Shown here: positions 8,052-16,998 of the stretch, piece after piece
How the letters are laid out: each line of letters opens with the position of its first letter
How positions within the stretch are numbered: position 1 is the stretch's first letter
Source: Paenibacillus sp. FSL H8-0048
Lineage (GTDB): Bacteria; Bacillota; Bacilli; Paenibacillales; Paenibacillaceae
Reading direction: 5' to 3'
Length of the DNA stretch: 64,000 nt
NCBI RefSeq assembly: GCF_038002825.1
Contig: NZ_JBBODF010000001.1
Span: 1,302,001-1,366,000, forward strand
The notes under the pieces: model-generated
The model's database searches: none
Seen by the model: the letters and a program-made list of their open reading frames with translations, nothing else
What the model was told of the DNA's origin: nothing
Program-made: the position numbers and the translations under genes

Positions 8052-9197
8052 CTATTTTACCGGAACAGTGATCGCAAGCTCAGGAATGTACAGCTTCTGT
8101 CCATCCTTCCAAATGGTAGGCTTAATGGTGATGCGGGCCGGCATAGTCTCAAACGGTTCATAATTAAAAGTGTAAGATAAGAAATTGCCTTCGCCCGTCC
8201 CGCCTTCGCCGCCGAGTCCCCTAACTTCCCGCCCTTGCTCATCTGAAAGTTCAAAATAGACCGGGAAGTGACCATTCACCTTATATTTGTCCGGAATGTT
8301 TGCTTCTATAGCCGTAATGTGCTCCCCTGCTTCTCCTTGTACCTCTACATTCAGCTGAGTTGAAGTAGTGCTTACCTCCAGCCGTTTAATCATCAGATTA
8401 ATGTGATCATGCATTTTCAGGATATCCGGTGTAAGAACGACGCCCTCCAATACTTGGCGGGTTACGGGGAACTTAAAAATGAACGGGTCGGCATACCCGG
8501 GAAGATAGACAGACATTTTGAAATCAAAGGTGTCCGGCAGCTGCAAATTCCCTGAATTTAGAGTTGTAATAATGACAGAATCGGGGGCCTCCCGCCCGCC
8601 GGGTGCAATCCCTACTCCCGTATTAACAAGCTCTCCGTTTACATAAAAATCCATGGGATGGTTAATAAGGCTGCCCGTCTCTGGATCAGGGATAGCCCAT
8701 GTATCTGAAAAAGACTTGTGCGCATACACGCCCTTCGACCGGGTCAGCACCAGCGACAGACGGCTTCCGTCATACATTTGTTCTGATACGGTTAGCGTCA
8801 TCCCGTCCTGTGTAACGGTCTGCTCAACATTTGCGGTTAACCCTGCTTCATTGGCTTTTCGCAGTCCGGAATCTCCGGCAAGCTGGAATACGCTTGATAT
8901 GAAGGGTAACTGCTTCAAGGTCTCTGCCATGGCCGGGGAGATGAATCCCAGGCTAATCAGGAGCACCAGCCCACCAGCTACAGATGCTGCGATGATTATC
9001 ACCCGGGACAGCCACCGGGGCAATCTTTTACGTCTGAGCGTCTCCTGATGCTCTGAAGCCGCCTCCAAGCCAACCTCATCCTTGCCACTGATGATCCGGT
9101 ACGTCTCCTCCATACGCAGATGCACAAGCTCCGGCAGTTCAGGAAGAGTCTCTTCCTGAAGGTCTGCCAGCCTGCTCTCCAACCGCTGCTTGTTCAT
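8052..9197 (-). CDS. DUF4179-type membrane protein, probable anti-sigma partner of the ECF sigma factor
   Basis: 381 residues. A cytoplasmic N-terminus of about 65 residues with an amphipathic LPELVHLRMEETYRII helix is followed by one membrane helix (RVIIIAASVAGGLVLLISLGF, about residues 66-86). A large extracytoplasmic part follows, rich in beta-strands. The FISPAMAETLKQLPFISSVFQLAGDSGLRKANEAGL segment after the helix is characteristic of DUF4179 proteins, which are commonly encoded right after ECF sigma genes. The start codon overlaps the sigma stop (ATGA), so the two are translationally coupled. The inference is that the cytoplasmic end binds the sigma factor until an envelope signal is sensed outside. 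Confidence 0.85.
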   Translation of the reverse strand: MNKQRLESRLADLQEETLPELPELVHLRMEETYRIISGKDEVGLEAASEHQETLRRKRLPRWLSRVIIIAASVAGGLVLLISLGFISPAMAETLKQLPFISSVFQLAGDSGLRKANEAGLTANVEQTVTQDGMTLTVSEQMYDGSRLSLVLTRSKGVYAHKSFSDTWAIPDPETGSLINHPMDFYVNGELVNTGVGIAPGGREAPDSVIITTLNSGNLQLPDTFDFKMSVYLPGYADPFIFKFPVTRQVLEGVVLTPDILKMHDHINLMIKRLEVSTTSTQLNVEVQGEAGEHITAIEANIPDKYKVNGHFPVYFELSDEQGREVRGLGGEGGTGEGNFLSYTFNYEPFETMPARITIKPTIWKDGQKLYIPELAITVPVK

Positions 9198-9769
9198 CCG
9201 TTCACCTTCCTTTCCACAGGTTGCTCCAGGGATTGCTGTAACGTCTTACGGGCGCGGTGCAGCCTGGTCTTGACCGCACTCTCTGACAGCTCAAGCAGCC
9301 CGGCAATCTCTTGCACGGTTAACCCCTGATAATAATGCAGCTTAACAATGGTCCCAGATATCTCTTCGAGCCTGCCAATGGCCTGTCGCAGATCCATCTC
9401 TTCTGCGGACGAAGATATGGCTTGTACGCTCTCCGGCGGATTGGGCATGACGACTACCCTTTCCCGTCTGCGCAGAATCAAGTTGCATTCGTTGATTAGA
9501 ATCCGAAAGATCCATGTGTTGAAATACGCCGCTTCTTTCAGTCCTGAGATGGCTTTAAAAGCTTTCAGTACAGTCTCTTGCATCGCGTCTGCACAATCCT
9601 CGTCACTCCTGACCATGGACTTGGCCATACTGTACATCCGCCGCTCCTGACCCTTCACCAGCTGGATGAAGCCCTCGCTGTCACCCGCCTGGGCACGCCT
9701 GACCAGATCCTCTTGTCCGGTGTTCAAATATGATTGCCCCCTTCTCCAGGGAAGCTGCCGCATCCCCAT
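9194..9769 (-). CDS. ECF-type RNA polymerase sigma factor (SigW/SigV-like)
   Basis: 191 residues. Region 2 is visible in YSMAKSMVRSDEDCADAMQETVLKAFKAI plus FNTWIFRILINECNLILRRR, which covers -10 recognition and core binding. Region 4 is the helix-turn-helix LTVQEIAGLLELSESAVKTRLHRARKTL. The linker between them is short, and region 3 is absent as in ECF factors. The residues before NTGQEDLVRRAQ (about 15) are atypical and the true start may be internal. It is the first gene of a two-gene operon with the DUF4179 protein. Confidence 0.93.
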   Translation of the reverse strand: MGMRQLPWRRGQSYLNTGQEDLVRRAQAGDSEGFIQLVKGQERRMYSMAKSMVRSDEDCADAMQETVLKAFKAISGLKEAAYFNTWIFRILINECNLILRRRERVVVMPNPPESVQAISSSAEEMDLRQAIGRLEEISGTIVKLHYYQGLTVQEIAGLLELSESAVKTRLHRARKTLQQSLEQPVERKVNG

Positions 9770-9862
9770 TCAGTGCTTTCTTCCATATGCTGTTTAGATG
9801 AAGCACAAGCCGATAAGGTTACATCAGCATGGTGATTTTTTATTTTTTCTTTGTAAACAGCC

Positions 9863-9900
9863 AAAGAGCAGGCCCCAAATAACCGGGAAGCCTGCTCTTT
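9863..9900 (-). terminator. Terminator of the MarR/MMPL operon
   Basis: AAAGAGCAGGC pairs perfectly with GCCTGCTCTTT around a 16-base loop, just downstream of the MMPL gene stop on the minus strand. Only a short T-run follows. Confidence 0.8.
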
Positions 9901-9928
9901 ATGGTTTCATCTCTTGTGGTGCAGAACG

Positions 9929-12900
9929 TTACATATACAGCGATCTAGGCTGATCGTCTCCAGCCGCCGGACGGAACGGCCACCAGTTGGCCCGGCCGAA
10001 CATCCGCACCATGACCGGCACGAAGAACGGCAGGAATACCAGCGCATACAACGCCAGACCGGACAATACAACCGTCGCAATCTGCATCATCGACAGAACC
10101 CCGGAAGGGTACATCGAAGCGAAGGTACCGCCCAGAATCACTACAGCCGAGAGAATCACTGTCCCCATATTGCGCATGGCGTGCAGGATGGCTTCACGCA
10201 CATCCCAGGATTTGTTCTCGTTGAAGCGGTCCATCAGGAAGATACTGTAGTCCACCCCGAGGGCAATCAGCATAACGAAGCTGAAGAACGGCGTCGTCCA
10301 GGTGATGCCTGAATAGTTCAGCAGATGCACGAAGATCGCTTCCGTGATGCCCAGTGCTGTAAAGTAAGTGATTAACAATGAGGCAATGATGTACAGCGGC
10401 ATAATCATCGAGCGGAACAGCACCACCAGGATGATGAAAATACCGCTTAGCATCAGAATTACTGTACGCGTGTAATCTTCATTGGAGATGGTCTGCAAAT
10501 CATTGTAGGTGCTGGTCACGCCGCTCATGGCTGTTTCCGCATTCGCAAGCTTGGTTCCGGCCACAGCACGGTCCACCGCAGCCTGAATCTGTCCGACACT
10601 GTCAATAGCCTGCGCGCTGTACGGATTCCCGGCGAAGACCACATCCAGGGTCATGACCTTGCGGTCCCCGGACAGATAGGTATCGAACACCTGCTGCATG
10701 CCCTTGGCCTTGAGCGCCTCTGCCGGAACCAGGAACCCGCTCAGCTCATCATCCTTGGCATCCTGAATCTGCTTAAGGTAATCCTGCGCCGAGCTTAAGC
10801 CTCCGGTGATTTGTCCCAGACCGTCCGCACTTTGCGTCAGTCCGTCCGTCAGCTGTCCAAGCTGGCCCGTAAGCTCGCCGAATCCGTCGGCAAGCTGCTT
10901 CTGCCCGCCCTGAAGCTGTGTAAGCCCGGCGGTAATCGCCGGAAGCTTGCCGACAATCTGCCCCTGGCCGTCAGCCGCCTGCTTCAGCCCGGACTGCAGC
11001 TTGCCAATGCCGGCTACCAGCTGATCCAGCCCCTCCGCCAGCGCAGCCTGCCCTGCTGCCGCTTTGGAATACCCTGCATTGGCCTCCGTCAATCCGGCCG
11101 CCGCCCCGCTCAACTGAGCCGAGATCTGGCCCAGTCCTCCGGCCAGTCCCGCTGCTCCCGTACCGCTCTGCGTAACTGTGCCTTTGATCGTCTGGTAATT
11201 CACATCCTGAAGCAGCTCCGGATAGGCGGCTTCCAGGCCGGTGAATGAAGCACCCAGACCGTTAAGCGCATCTGCCACACCTTGAAGCTGCGTCTGCAGA
11301 CCAGTAAGGCCTCCGTTCAGCGCGGTCAGGCCGCTGCCGATCTTCTTGTAGCCTTCGAGCAGCGCGGCATTGGCCTGTGCCAGCTGCTTCGCACTGGCTG
11401 CCGCCTGCGCAAGGCCCGCTTTGATCTCTCCCGCTCCGGCCCCGCCGCTGCGGATACCCTCCTCGATCCGCGTTAGGCCAGTGCCCAGCGCGTCAATGCC
11501 TTTTTTCAGCTCAGCCGTTCCTTCTGTAAGCTTCTCACTGCCCGAGGCCGCTTCAGCAAGCTTAGGCTCGTTGTCCTTCAGCTGCTTGCTTGCTTCGCTC
11601 AGCCCGCTCTGGATCTTGGTTAACCCTTCACTGCTCTGATCCAGACCGTCCGACAGCGTAGCCACCTGAGTAGGGATCAGGAAGTCATTAATCTGCTCCC
11701 CGGTAGGCCGGGACATGCTGCGTACGGCCTTAACACCATCCACCTTTTCCAGCTCGCGGCTGATCTTCTCGGCAAGTCCCATATATTCAGCAGTGTCCAT
11801 CCGGTCATCATTCTTGATGACAATCTTGCCCGGCATGGATTCACCCGGACCAAAGCTCTCCGATATAATATTGAACCCCTTGACCGAGGCGTAGTTAGGC
11901 CCGATCTCATCCATGCTGTTGAAGCTCAGCTTCCCGCTGTAGGTAAGCAGGAACGGTGCCACAACCGCAGCAACGATCAGCAGCGCAGCCCAGGGTCTCT
12001 TCAGCGAGAATGAACCGGCCGCTCCCCAGATCCGGCTCTCACTGTGCTCCAGCTTGCCGCGTGAGGGCCAGAAGAGCTTAGGACCCAATACCGCCATGAA
12101 GAACGGCACGACCGTCACCAGTGCAAGCAGCATCACCGCTATGCCGACAGCCACCGCCACCGCCGAACGGTAGAGCATGAACTTGGACAAGCCGATGGCC
12201 ACGAAGCCGACGAAGACGGCCAGCCCTGAATAGAACACCGTTCCACCAGCCTTCCGGTAAGTGGCAATGATCGCGCTTTTCGTATCCTCCGACTGGGCAA
12301 GCTCCTCCTTGAACCGGCTGATCAGCAGGATACAGTAATCAGTCCCGATCCCGAACATGACAGCGACCATGAAGATCTGGGTGAACGTCGACAGCGGAAA
12401 GTCAAAGCGGTCCACCAGGAACGCGACAATCGACTGGGACACGATATAACTCAGCCCCACCGTCAGCAGCGGCACGAACGGAGCCACGAACGAACGGAAT
12501 ACCACGAAGAGAATCAGCAGAATAAACACGACTGTGATGTATTCCGACTTTTTCAGACCGGCTTCCGAGCTGGCAATCGTATCCTCCGTAATCAGCCCTT
12601 CGCTGGTCATGTAATGCTCCGCAGTGACGTTACTTAGCAGTTCAGCGGATTTACCCGGCAGCTCCTTGACCGCCGCTTCCCCGCCTTGCACCGACAATGC
12701 CACCATAATCGTTTTGCCGTCCCCCGCAATCAGCGTATCCTTCAGCTCAGGTTGGGAGAAAGGATCTGTAATCGCACCAAGCTTCAGGGTATCCTTGTTC
12801 CCGGCCAGCTTCTCCACACCCTGCTTAATACTCTCGGTGTCTGCGGCCGTCAGCCCCTCAGGCTTATGGAACACCAGGGCTACCTGATGCACCGTCTCCC

Positions 12901-13087
12901 CGTCCTTAGCCGCAGCGACCTCCTTCATAATCTCCGCAGCCCGCGAAGAGGTGTAGCCGGCCGGAACAGCGATCTGGCCCTTCTCCCGAACCAGATCTGA
13001 CATGCCGGGAGCCGTGAGGAATAAGACTACAGCCACAGCCACCCACACTGCGATAACTGCCCATCTTGCCTTCAAAATCGTTCTCAA
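9929..13087 (-). CDS. MMPL/RND-family membrane exporter with a long repetitive extracytoplasmic domain
   Basis: 1052 residues. It has the RND layout: an N-terminal membrane helix (WAVIAVWVAVAVVLFLTAPGM), an outer loop, five clustered helices (MFGIGTDYCILLISRFKEEL holds the family GxxxDY motif), a second outer loop, and a second cluster with IALGVDYSIFLMDRFNEN. The second loop (about residues 466-782) is made of imperfect Gly/Leu/Ala repeats spaced roughly 7-11 residues apart (SGLSEAS, EGLDQL, GLTQLQGG, DGLGQITGG), as in YhgE/Pip-type proteins, suggesting a long helical rod. Family members export lipids or drugs. The start overlaps the MarR stop by four bases (ATGA), so the exporter is coupled to its regulator. 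Confidence 0.9.
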   Translation of the reverse strand: MRTILKARWAVIAVWVAVAVVLFLTAPGMSDLVREKGQIAVPAGYTSSRAAEIMKEVAAAKDGETVHQVALVFHKPEGLTAADTESIKQGVEKLAGNKDTLKLGAITDPFSQPELKDTLIAGDGKTIMVALSVQGGEAAVKELPGKSAELLSNVTAEHYMTSEGLITEDTIASSEAGLKKSEYITVVFILLILFVVFRSFVAPFVPLLTVGLSYIVSQSIVAFLVDRFDFPLSTFTQIFMVAVMFGIGTDYCILLISRFKEELAQSEDTKSAIIATYRKAGGTVFYSGLAVFVGFVAIGLSKFMLYRSAVAVAVGIAVMLLALVTVVPFFMAVLGPKLFWPSRGKLEHSESRIWGAAGSFSLKRPWAALLIVAAVVAPFLLTYSGKLSFNSMDEIGPNYASVKGFNIISESFGPGESMPGKIVIKNDDRMDTAEYMGLAEKISRELEKVDGVKAVRSMSRPTGEQINDFLIPTQVATLSDGLDQSSEGLTKIQSGLSEASKQLKDNEPKLAEAASGSEKLTEGTAELKKGIDALGTGLTRIEEGIRSGGAGAGEIKAGLAQAAASAKQLAQANAALLEGYKKIGSGLTALNGGLTGLQTQLQGVADALNGLGASFTGLEAAYPELLQDVNYQTIKGTVTQSGTGAAGLAGGLGQISAQLSGAAAGLTEANAGYSKAAAGQAALAEGLDQLVAGIGKLQSGLKQAADGQGQIVGKLPAITAGLTQLQGGQKQLADGFGELTGQLGQLTDGLTQSADGLGQITGGLSSAQDYLKQIQDAKDDELSGFLVPAEALKAKGMQQVFDTYLSGDRKVMTLDVVFAGNPYSAQAIDSVGQIQAAVDRAVAGTKLANAETAMSGVTSTYNDLQTISNEDYTRTVILMLSGIFIILVVLFRSMIMPLYIIASLLITYFTALGITEAIFVHLLNYSGITWTTPFFSFVMLIALGVDYSIFLMDRFNENKSWDVREAILHAMRNMGTVILSAVVILGGTFASMYPSGVLSMMQIATVVLSGLALYALVFLPFFVPVMVRMFGRANWWPFRPAAGDDQPRSLYM

Positions 13088-13536
13088 TTGCTTCTCCCCC
13101 CTGTATCCTGCATCAGAAATGCCAGCTTCTCAAACATCACAACAAAATGCTCAATATCCTTATCATCGAAATGGAACAGATACGGGGAGATCAGCTCATT
13201 CATCTGCTTCTGAGAGGTCTCATACACATCCTTCCCCCGCTCCGTCATCGTCAGGTACACCTGCCTGCGGTCATTCTCATCCCGGGTCCGCTGAATCATG
13301 CCCGCTTCATCCAGCCGGTTGATGATGGCCGTAATCGAGCTTTTGCCGACCGCAACAGCCTCAGCCAGATAGGTGGAGGTGCACTTCTCCTGCCCGCCAA
13401 TCAGCCTGAGAATGCGGAATTGATCCGAGGTCAGGCCTTCTCCAAAAATATCCCGGAGCCGCGAGTTGATCTGCCTGGTAACGACCATATAAGCCTCTAC
13501 GTAGCGGTTAATCCATTGCTCTGCATCTTTTCTCAA
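13084..13536 (-). CDS. MarR family transcriptional regulator of the MMPL exporter
   Basis: 150 residues with the winged-helix core TSDQFRILRLIGGQEKCTSTYLAEAVAVGKSSITAIINRLDEAGMIQRTRDENDRRQVYLTMTERGKDVYE. The DxRR-like wing (ENDRRQVYL) is typical of MarR. Flanking helices would form the dimer interface. It is the first gene of its operon and overlaps the exporter start. A perfect dyad over its own -10 (13578-13594) indicates autorepression, relieved by an unknown ligand. The ATG has GAAGGAGGAACCGG upstream in the leader. Confidence 0.92.
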   Translation of the reverse strand: MRKDAEQWINRYVEAYMVVTRQINSRLRDIFGEGLTSDQFRILRLIGGQEKCTSTYLAEAVAVGKSSITAIINRLDEAGMIQRTRDENDRRQVYLTMTERGKDVYETSQKQMNELISPYLFHFDDKDIEHFVVMFEKLAFLMQDTGGRSN

Positions 13537-13577
13537 AGCCGGTTCCTCCTTCTGTCCTTATAGTTCACGTGTAGAAC

Positions 13578-13620
13578 AGTTTTACAGTAAAACTATATTG
13601 TCCTTTTCATTAAAAGTCAA
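13578..13620 (-). promoter_or_regulatory. Promoter and MarR operator of the MMPL operon
   Basis: On the minus strand TTGACT, a 17-base spacer and TATAGT form a near-consensus SigA promoter. A perfect dyad, AGTTTTACAGTAAAACT (13578-13594), begins inside the -10 and covers the start site, where a bound MarR dimer would block transcription. Confidence 0.8.
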
Positions 13621-13680
13621 CTGGTTTTCATGAATTTTACATTGTCCTTCATCAGGGTGATTAAGCAGCTTCAAGGACGC

Positions 13681-13713
13681 AAAAAAAACACCCCGCACGC
13701 AAAGTGCAGAGTG
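13681..13713 (-). terminator. Terminator downstream of the acetyltransferase gene
   Basis: On the minus strand a 10-bp stem (CACTCTGCAC / GTGCGGGGTG, with three G-U pairs), a five-base loop and a run of eight T. Confidence 0.85.
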
Positions 13714-13764
13714 GCTAATACTGTGAATTCACCTGATGCATATCCTGATACCGCTTCGGTCCGC

Positions 13765-14205
13765 TTACTCCTCGTCCTCCGTCTCTTCTACCTCATAGAC
13801 ACAGCGGAACATTTCGATTCCGGCAGCGTTCTCGCCCAGGCTGTACACCATGAAGCCCAGACTGCGGTAAAAGTCAGCGGCAATCTCGTCCTCTGTCTCC
13901 GCTACCAGGTAACGCGGCTGACGGGAGGTGACCAGCTCAAGAATCATGCCGCGAGCATACCCTTTGCCCCGGTTCTCCGGGAGCACTGCAATATGGCGGA
14001 TGTCGAGTGAGCCGTCTTCGGTCTCTTCATATCCAGCTAGTCCGACCAGCAGCCCGTCCTCCTCCCAGCCGCACAGCTGCAGGGCTGCAAGCTTACTATA
14101 TTCCTCCGAGGTGCGTATCAGCGCATCCGGGTCATCTATTACCGCATAAGCCAGCAGCTCGTTCACCTGCGGTGTGCTGACAAGCGGCTTCAAATCAATC
14201 AACAT
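13765..14205 (-). CDS. GNAT family N-acetyltransferase
   Basis: 146 residues. The acetyl-CoA site is visible: IRHIAVLPENRGKGYARGMILEL contains the beta4 strand, the RGKGYA (Q/RxxGxG/A) loop and the following helix. The C-terminal AETEDEIAADFYRSLGFMVYSLGE is motif B. The start was set at the second methionine of MRHMLIDL, because AGGAGG lies nine bases before it and abuts the first. The frame extends further upstream into the VanZ coding region, which is not expected to be translated. The acidic C-terminal tail (EVEETEDEE) is unusual. Substrate unknown. Confidence 0.87.
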   Translation of the reverse strand: MLIDLKPLVSTPQVNELLAYAVIDDPDALIRTSEEYSKLAALQLCGWEEDGLLVGLAGYEETEDGSLDIRHIAVLPENRGKGYARGMILELVTSRQPRYLVAETEDEIAADFYRSLGFMVYSLGENAAGIEMFRCVYEVEETEDEE

Positions 14206-14246
14206 ATGTCTCATCCTCCTAAAAGTATACCTGACCCCACGTCCCG

Positions 14247-14741
14247 CTATCCCCGCACCAGCCGCAGCAGCGCATAACCCGTCCACACCCCAAGCAGGTT
14301 AAGCAGCAGATCATCGATATCCAGGCTTCCGACATGCAGCAGCATCTGAAGCAGCTCCAGTACAATAATGCCCAGTGCAGACAGCAGCGTCAGCCGGATA
14401 AAAGAGCGGTAACCGGTGACCACCAGCGGAAGCAGAATGCCAAAAGGCGCGAATACTGCCACATTCCCCAGGAGATTTACCAGCCTGCTGGCATAGGATA
14501 GTCCATTGGTCATATCAAAGTATAAACGCACTGTCCGCAGCGGTTCAAGATTGTAACGGAGCGGTCCGTCCAGCTGAACCGTCCGTCCGAAACCGAGGAA
14601 CATCCAGTACAGCAGCATTCCGCTATATGCGATCAGCAGCAGCCAAGCCAGGAAGCGCCGTCCGGGCGGCAGTGCCTGTTTGGCTGAAGTCTTCCCTTTC
14701 CGGCGGCTTGCATGCGGCTTAGCGATCCTGACCACCTTCAA
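14247..14741 (-). CDS. VanZ family membrane protein
   Basis: 164 residues with four to five hydrophobic helices. Family landmarks are LLIAYSGMLLYWMFLG, NLEPLRTVRLY, RLVNLLGNVAVFAPFGILLPL and the ELLQMLLHVGSLDIDDLLLNLLGVWTGY end; the IDDLLLNLLG segment is diagnostic. VanZ is linked to teicoplanin resistance in one enterococcal cluster, but most family members are of unknown function. The start is a TTG overlapping the end of rpiA by 23 bases; no ATG is available in frame near the N-terminus, so the exact start is uncertain. Expression is probably coupled to rpiA. Confidence 0.83.
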   Translation of the reverse strand: MKVVRIAKPHASRRKGKTSAKQALPPGRRFLAWLLLIAYSGMLLYWMFLGFGRTVQLDGPLRYNLEPLRTVRLYFDMTNGLSYASRLVNLLGNVAVFAPFGILLPLVVTGYRSFIRLTLLSALGIIVLELLQMLLHVGSLDIDDLLLNLLGVWTGYALLRLVRG

Positions 14742-15405
14742 CTATCTCAATCGTGCCGTCGCTCTTGCCGATAATCGCCAGATCAGCGATCCCGATGAAG
14801 AGTCCGTGTTCGACGACTCCCGGAATACGCTGGAGGGCAAGCGCCAGCTCTGCCGCCGATTGAATGGCTTCAAACCGGCAGTCGGCAATATAATTGCCGT
14901 TATCCGTCTTGTACAGGTCTTCTCCGCTGCGCCGCAGCTCCGTCTTGCAGCCCAGCTTAGCGAGCGCGGCAACCGTCCACTCCCAGGCAAACGGCACAAT
15001 CTCGACCGGCAACGGGAATTTCCCGAGCGTGGTCACGGCCTTGCTCTCATCGGCCACAACGATCATGCGGGCGCTGCCCATGGCGACAATCTTTTCCCGC
15101 AAAAGCGCACCGCCCCCGCCCTTAATCAGCTGCAGCGCCCCGTCCAGCTCATCCGCTCCGTCAATCGTCAAGTCGAGGCTATCCACATCACCGAAAGCTA
15201 CCAGAGGAATGCCCAGCTCGCGGGCCTGATCCTCAGATGCCTGCGAGGTAGCTACGGCCGTAATCTGCAGGCCTTCGCTCACCCTCTCCCCCAGCTTGCG
15301 TATGGCCCAGTAGGCAGTAGAACCTGTACCCAATCCCACCTTCATGCCGTCCTGCACATATTCGACTGCCTTCTCCGCTGCCAGCTGCTTCACATTGATA
15401 CTCAT
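14719..15405 (-). CDS. rpiA: Ribose-5-phosphate isomerase A
   Basis: 228 residues, the usual length. It interconverts ribose 5-phosphate and ribulose 5-phosphate in the non-oxidative pentose phosphate pathway. Family signatures are VGLGTGSTAYWAI near the N-terminus, DLTIDGADELD (substrate and catalytic Asp), and KGGGGALLREKIV with the catalytic base region. The ATG is preceded by AGGGAATAAA. It lies next to VanZ, and an fsa/transaldolase gene about 1.6 kb away adds a second enzyme of sugar-phosphate metabolism. Confidence 0.96.
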   Translation of the reverse strand: MSINVKQLAAEKAVEYVQDGMKVGLGTGSTAYWAIRKLGERVSEGLQITAVATSQASEDQARELGIPLVAFGDVDSLDLTIDGADELDGALQLIKGGGGALLREKIVAMGSARMIVVADESKAVTTLGKFPLPVEIVPFAWEWTVAALAKLGCKTELRRSGEDLYKTDNGNYIADCRFEAIQSAAELALALQRIPGVVEHGLFIGIADLAIIGKSDGTIEIVEGGQDR

Positions 15406-15523
15406 TTTATTCCCTCCATGTTATCCGTTATAATGAACGAAGTGGAATCGGCTGTGCCTGTCCACAAGGAATTCCTATCCTTACCATCAACCTGACACTA
15501 ATAATCCATCAGGAGGCATCTGC

Positions 15524-15721
15524 ATGAGAACCGAGAACCAGATCCAATCCAAAATCAACGAAATGACGCTCCAGCGCAGATCCCTGGAATCACGGCTGGC
15601 TCCCCTGCCTCCCGATGACCCGCAGCGGGCCGCACTTGACGCCCAGCTGACCAGGCTGGAAGATCTGATACTAATGCTGGAATGGGTACTGAACGCTCCC
15701 GCGGGCAAATATCATGCCTGA
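15524..15721 (+). CDS. Small coiled-coil hypothetical protein
   Basis: 65 residues, almost entirely helical with heptad-like spacing: IQSKINEMTLQRRSLESRLAPL, then AALDAQLTRLEDLILMLEWVL. That reads as a two-helix hairpin with a Pro-rich turn (PLPPDDPQ). The ATG has AGGAGG about 8 bases upstream. It is transcribed divergently from rpiA. Function unknown. Confidence 0.72.
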   Translation: MRTENQIQSKINEMTLQRRSLESRLAPLPPDDPQRAALDAQLTRLEDLILMLEWVLNAPAGKYHA

Positions 15722-15763
15722 CTGCCGGGCCTTCATCTCTTCTCCAGGCTCTCCAGCCGCCGT

Positions 15764-16318
15764 TCAGCTATAGTTCCCAAGCATGGCCTCGTACAGCCCG
15801 GCATTCTCGTGCTCGAAGCAGACGAAATCAATCTGCCGCAGCGGGAGCTCTGCCGGGCTCTTCGCACGGACATATCCGGCTACAGCTTCCAGAGCCGTCT
15901 TGCAGGCCAGCTCCTTCGGGAAGTTGTAATTGCCCGTGCTGATATTCGGAAAAGCCAGGCTCTTCACCCCATGAGCGCAAGCCAGATCAAGGCTGCTCTT
16001 ATAACATCTCGCCAACACAGTTGCTTCACCGGCCGTACCGCCCTTCCAGATCGGACCCACCGTATGTATCACTCCGCGAAAAGAAAGCCGCCCCGCACCG
16101 GTGAACGCAGCTTCGCCGGGAAGAATGCCGCCCTGCTTCTGGCGGATTACCGCGCATTCCTCCGCAATTCCCGGGCCTCCAGCCCGATGTATAGCCCCGT
16201 CCACTCCTCCGCCTCCATACAGACCGGAATTCGAAGCGTTGACGATCATCTCGCCCTGCCAGGAGGTGATATCGCCTTCATAAACCGACAGGACGACATC
16301 ATTAACGTTGATCTGCAT
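15764..16318 (-). CDS. Macro domain protein (ADP-ribose binding, probable O-acetyl-ADP-ribose deacetylase type)
   Basis: 184 residues forming a single macro domain. Landmarks are VYEGDITSWQGEMIVNASNSGLYGGGGVDGAIHRAGG (the GDIT start, the NASN loop and the glycine-rich GGGVDGAIHRAAG-like signature) and SLAFPNISTGNYNFPKELA (the phosphate-binding ISTGxxxxP loop). The family binds ADP-ribose and many members remove ADP-ribose or O-acetyl groups from it. The start overlaps the end of the upstream 155-residue gene by 17 bases, so the two are coupled. Confidence 0.92.
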   Translation of the reverse strand: MQINVNDVVLSVYEGDITSWQGEMIVNASNSGLYGGGGVDGAIHRAGGPGIAEECAVIRQKQGGILPGEAAFTGAGRLSFRGVIHTVGPIWKGGTAGEATVLARCYKSSLDLACAHGVKSLAFPNISTGNYNFPKELACKTALEAVAGYVRAKSPAELPLRQIDFVCFEHENAGLYEAMLGNYS

Positions 16319-16769
16319 AGCTGCTCTCCTCCTTAGCCGCAGTCTCCAGCGCCTGAATCAGTTCCTTCTCGCCCCTGCGGGCAGCCTTCCCTGAAAAAGA
16401 AACATACGTAAGCCTGCCCCCCTGCACTGCGGCTTGGCGGAGAATGCCCAGCATATAATTCTGCGCATCAGATAACACGAGCTCGCCCGTACCGGCGGCA
16501 ACTCTGCATAGGGCACGGGTGGTTCCCGCTTCTGACTCCGGCAGGTCTTCTTCCCCGGGCTCAACCACCGTGAATTGAAACAGCGGCACCGCCTCCGGCA
16601 GCTCCTCACCCGCAGAGAATCTCTGATTATATACCGAGTACATCAGATTGCCGGTATGCGCTCTGGAAGCATCCGACTCTTGCTCCGCAAGGATTCTGCT
16701 GTTCTGGTAAGCAATAATTCCGGCTGTGACCAGCAGAAACAGCACCACTCCCGCAATTAAAGTATACAT
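16302..16769 (-). CDS. Membrane-anchored hypothetical protein
   Basis: 155 residues if read from the methionine of MYTLIAGVVLFLLVTAGIIAY; the longer open frame would add 38 residues with no ribosome site. One N-terminal membrane helix is followed by a soluble part with predicted alpha/beta alternation (GTGELVLSDAQNYMLGILRQA, GRLTYVSFSGKAARRGEKELIQALETAA). I do not recognise the domain. It overlaps the macro-domain gene and is probably co-transcribed with it. Confidence 0.65.
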   Translation of the reverse strand: MYTLIAGVVLFLLVTAGIIAYQNSRILAEQESDASRAHTGNLMYSVYNQRFSAGEELPEAVPLFQFTVVEPGEEDLPESEAGTTRALCRVAAGTGELVLSDAQNYMLGILRQAAVQGGRLTYVSFSGKAARRGEKELIQALETAAKEESSYADQR

Positions 16770-16998
16770 TCCTGTCACCAGCCCATCGCCTGTAATGAAC
16801 AATACCGCTTCTATAGTATCATGGACAGAAGTAGCCGTGAATGGTCCTACCCGTGTAAAAACATTTTTTTGCGCGAATTCCATAAAGTTATTTTGAAAGA
16901 TTCAAATTAACAGTTGAAACTTTACGCAGCATGTCTCATAATGAAGTGGAGCCTGCTGTTTTGTCAATCCATACGAAATCAAGGGAGGATACCCGGAA

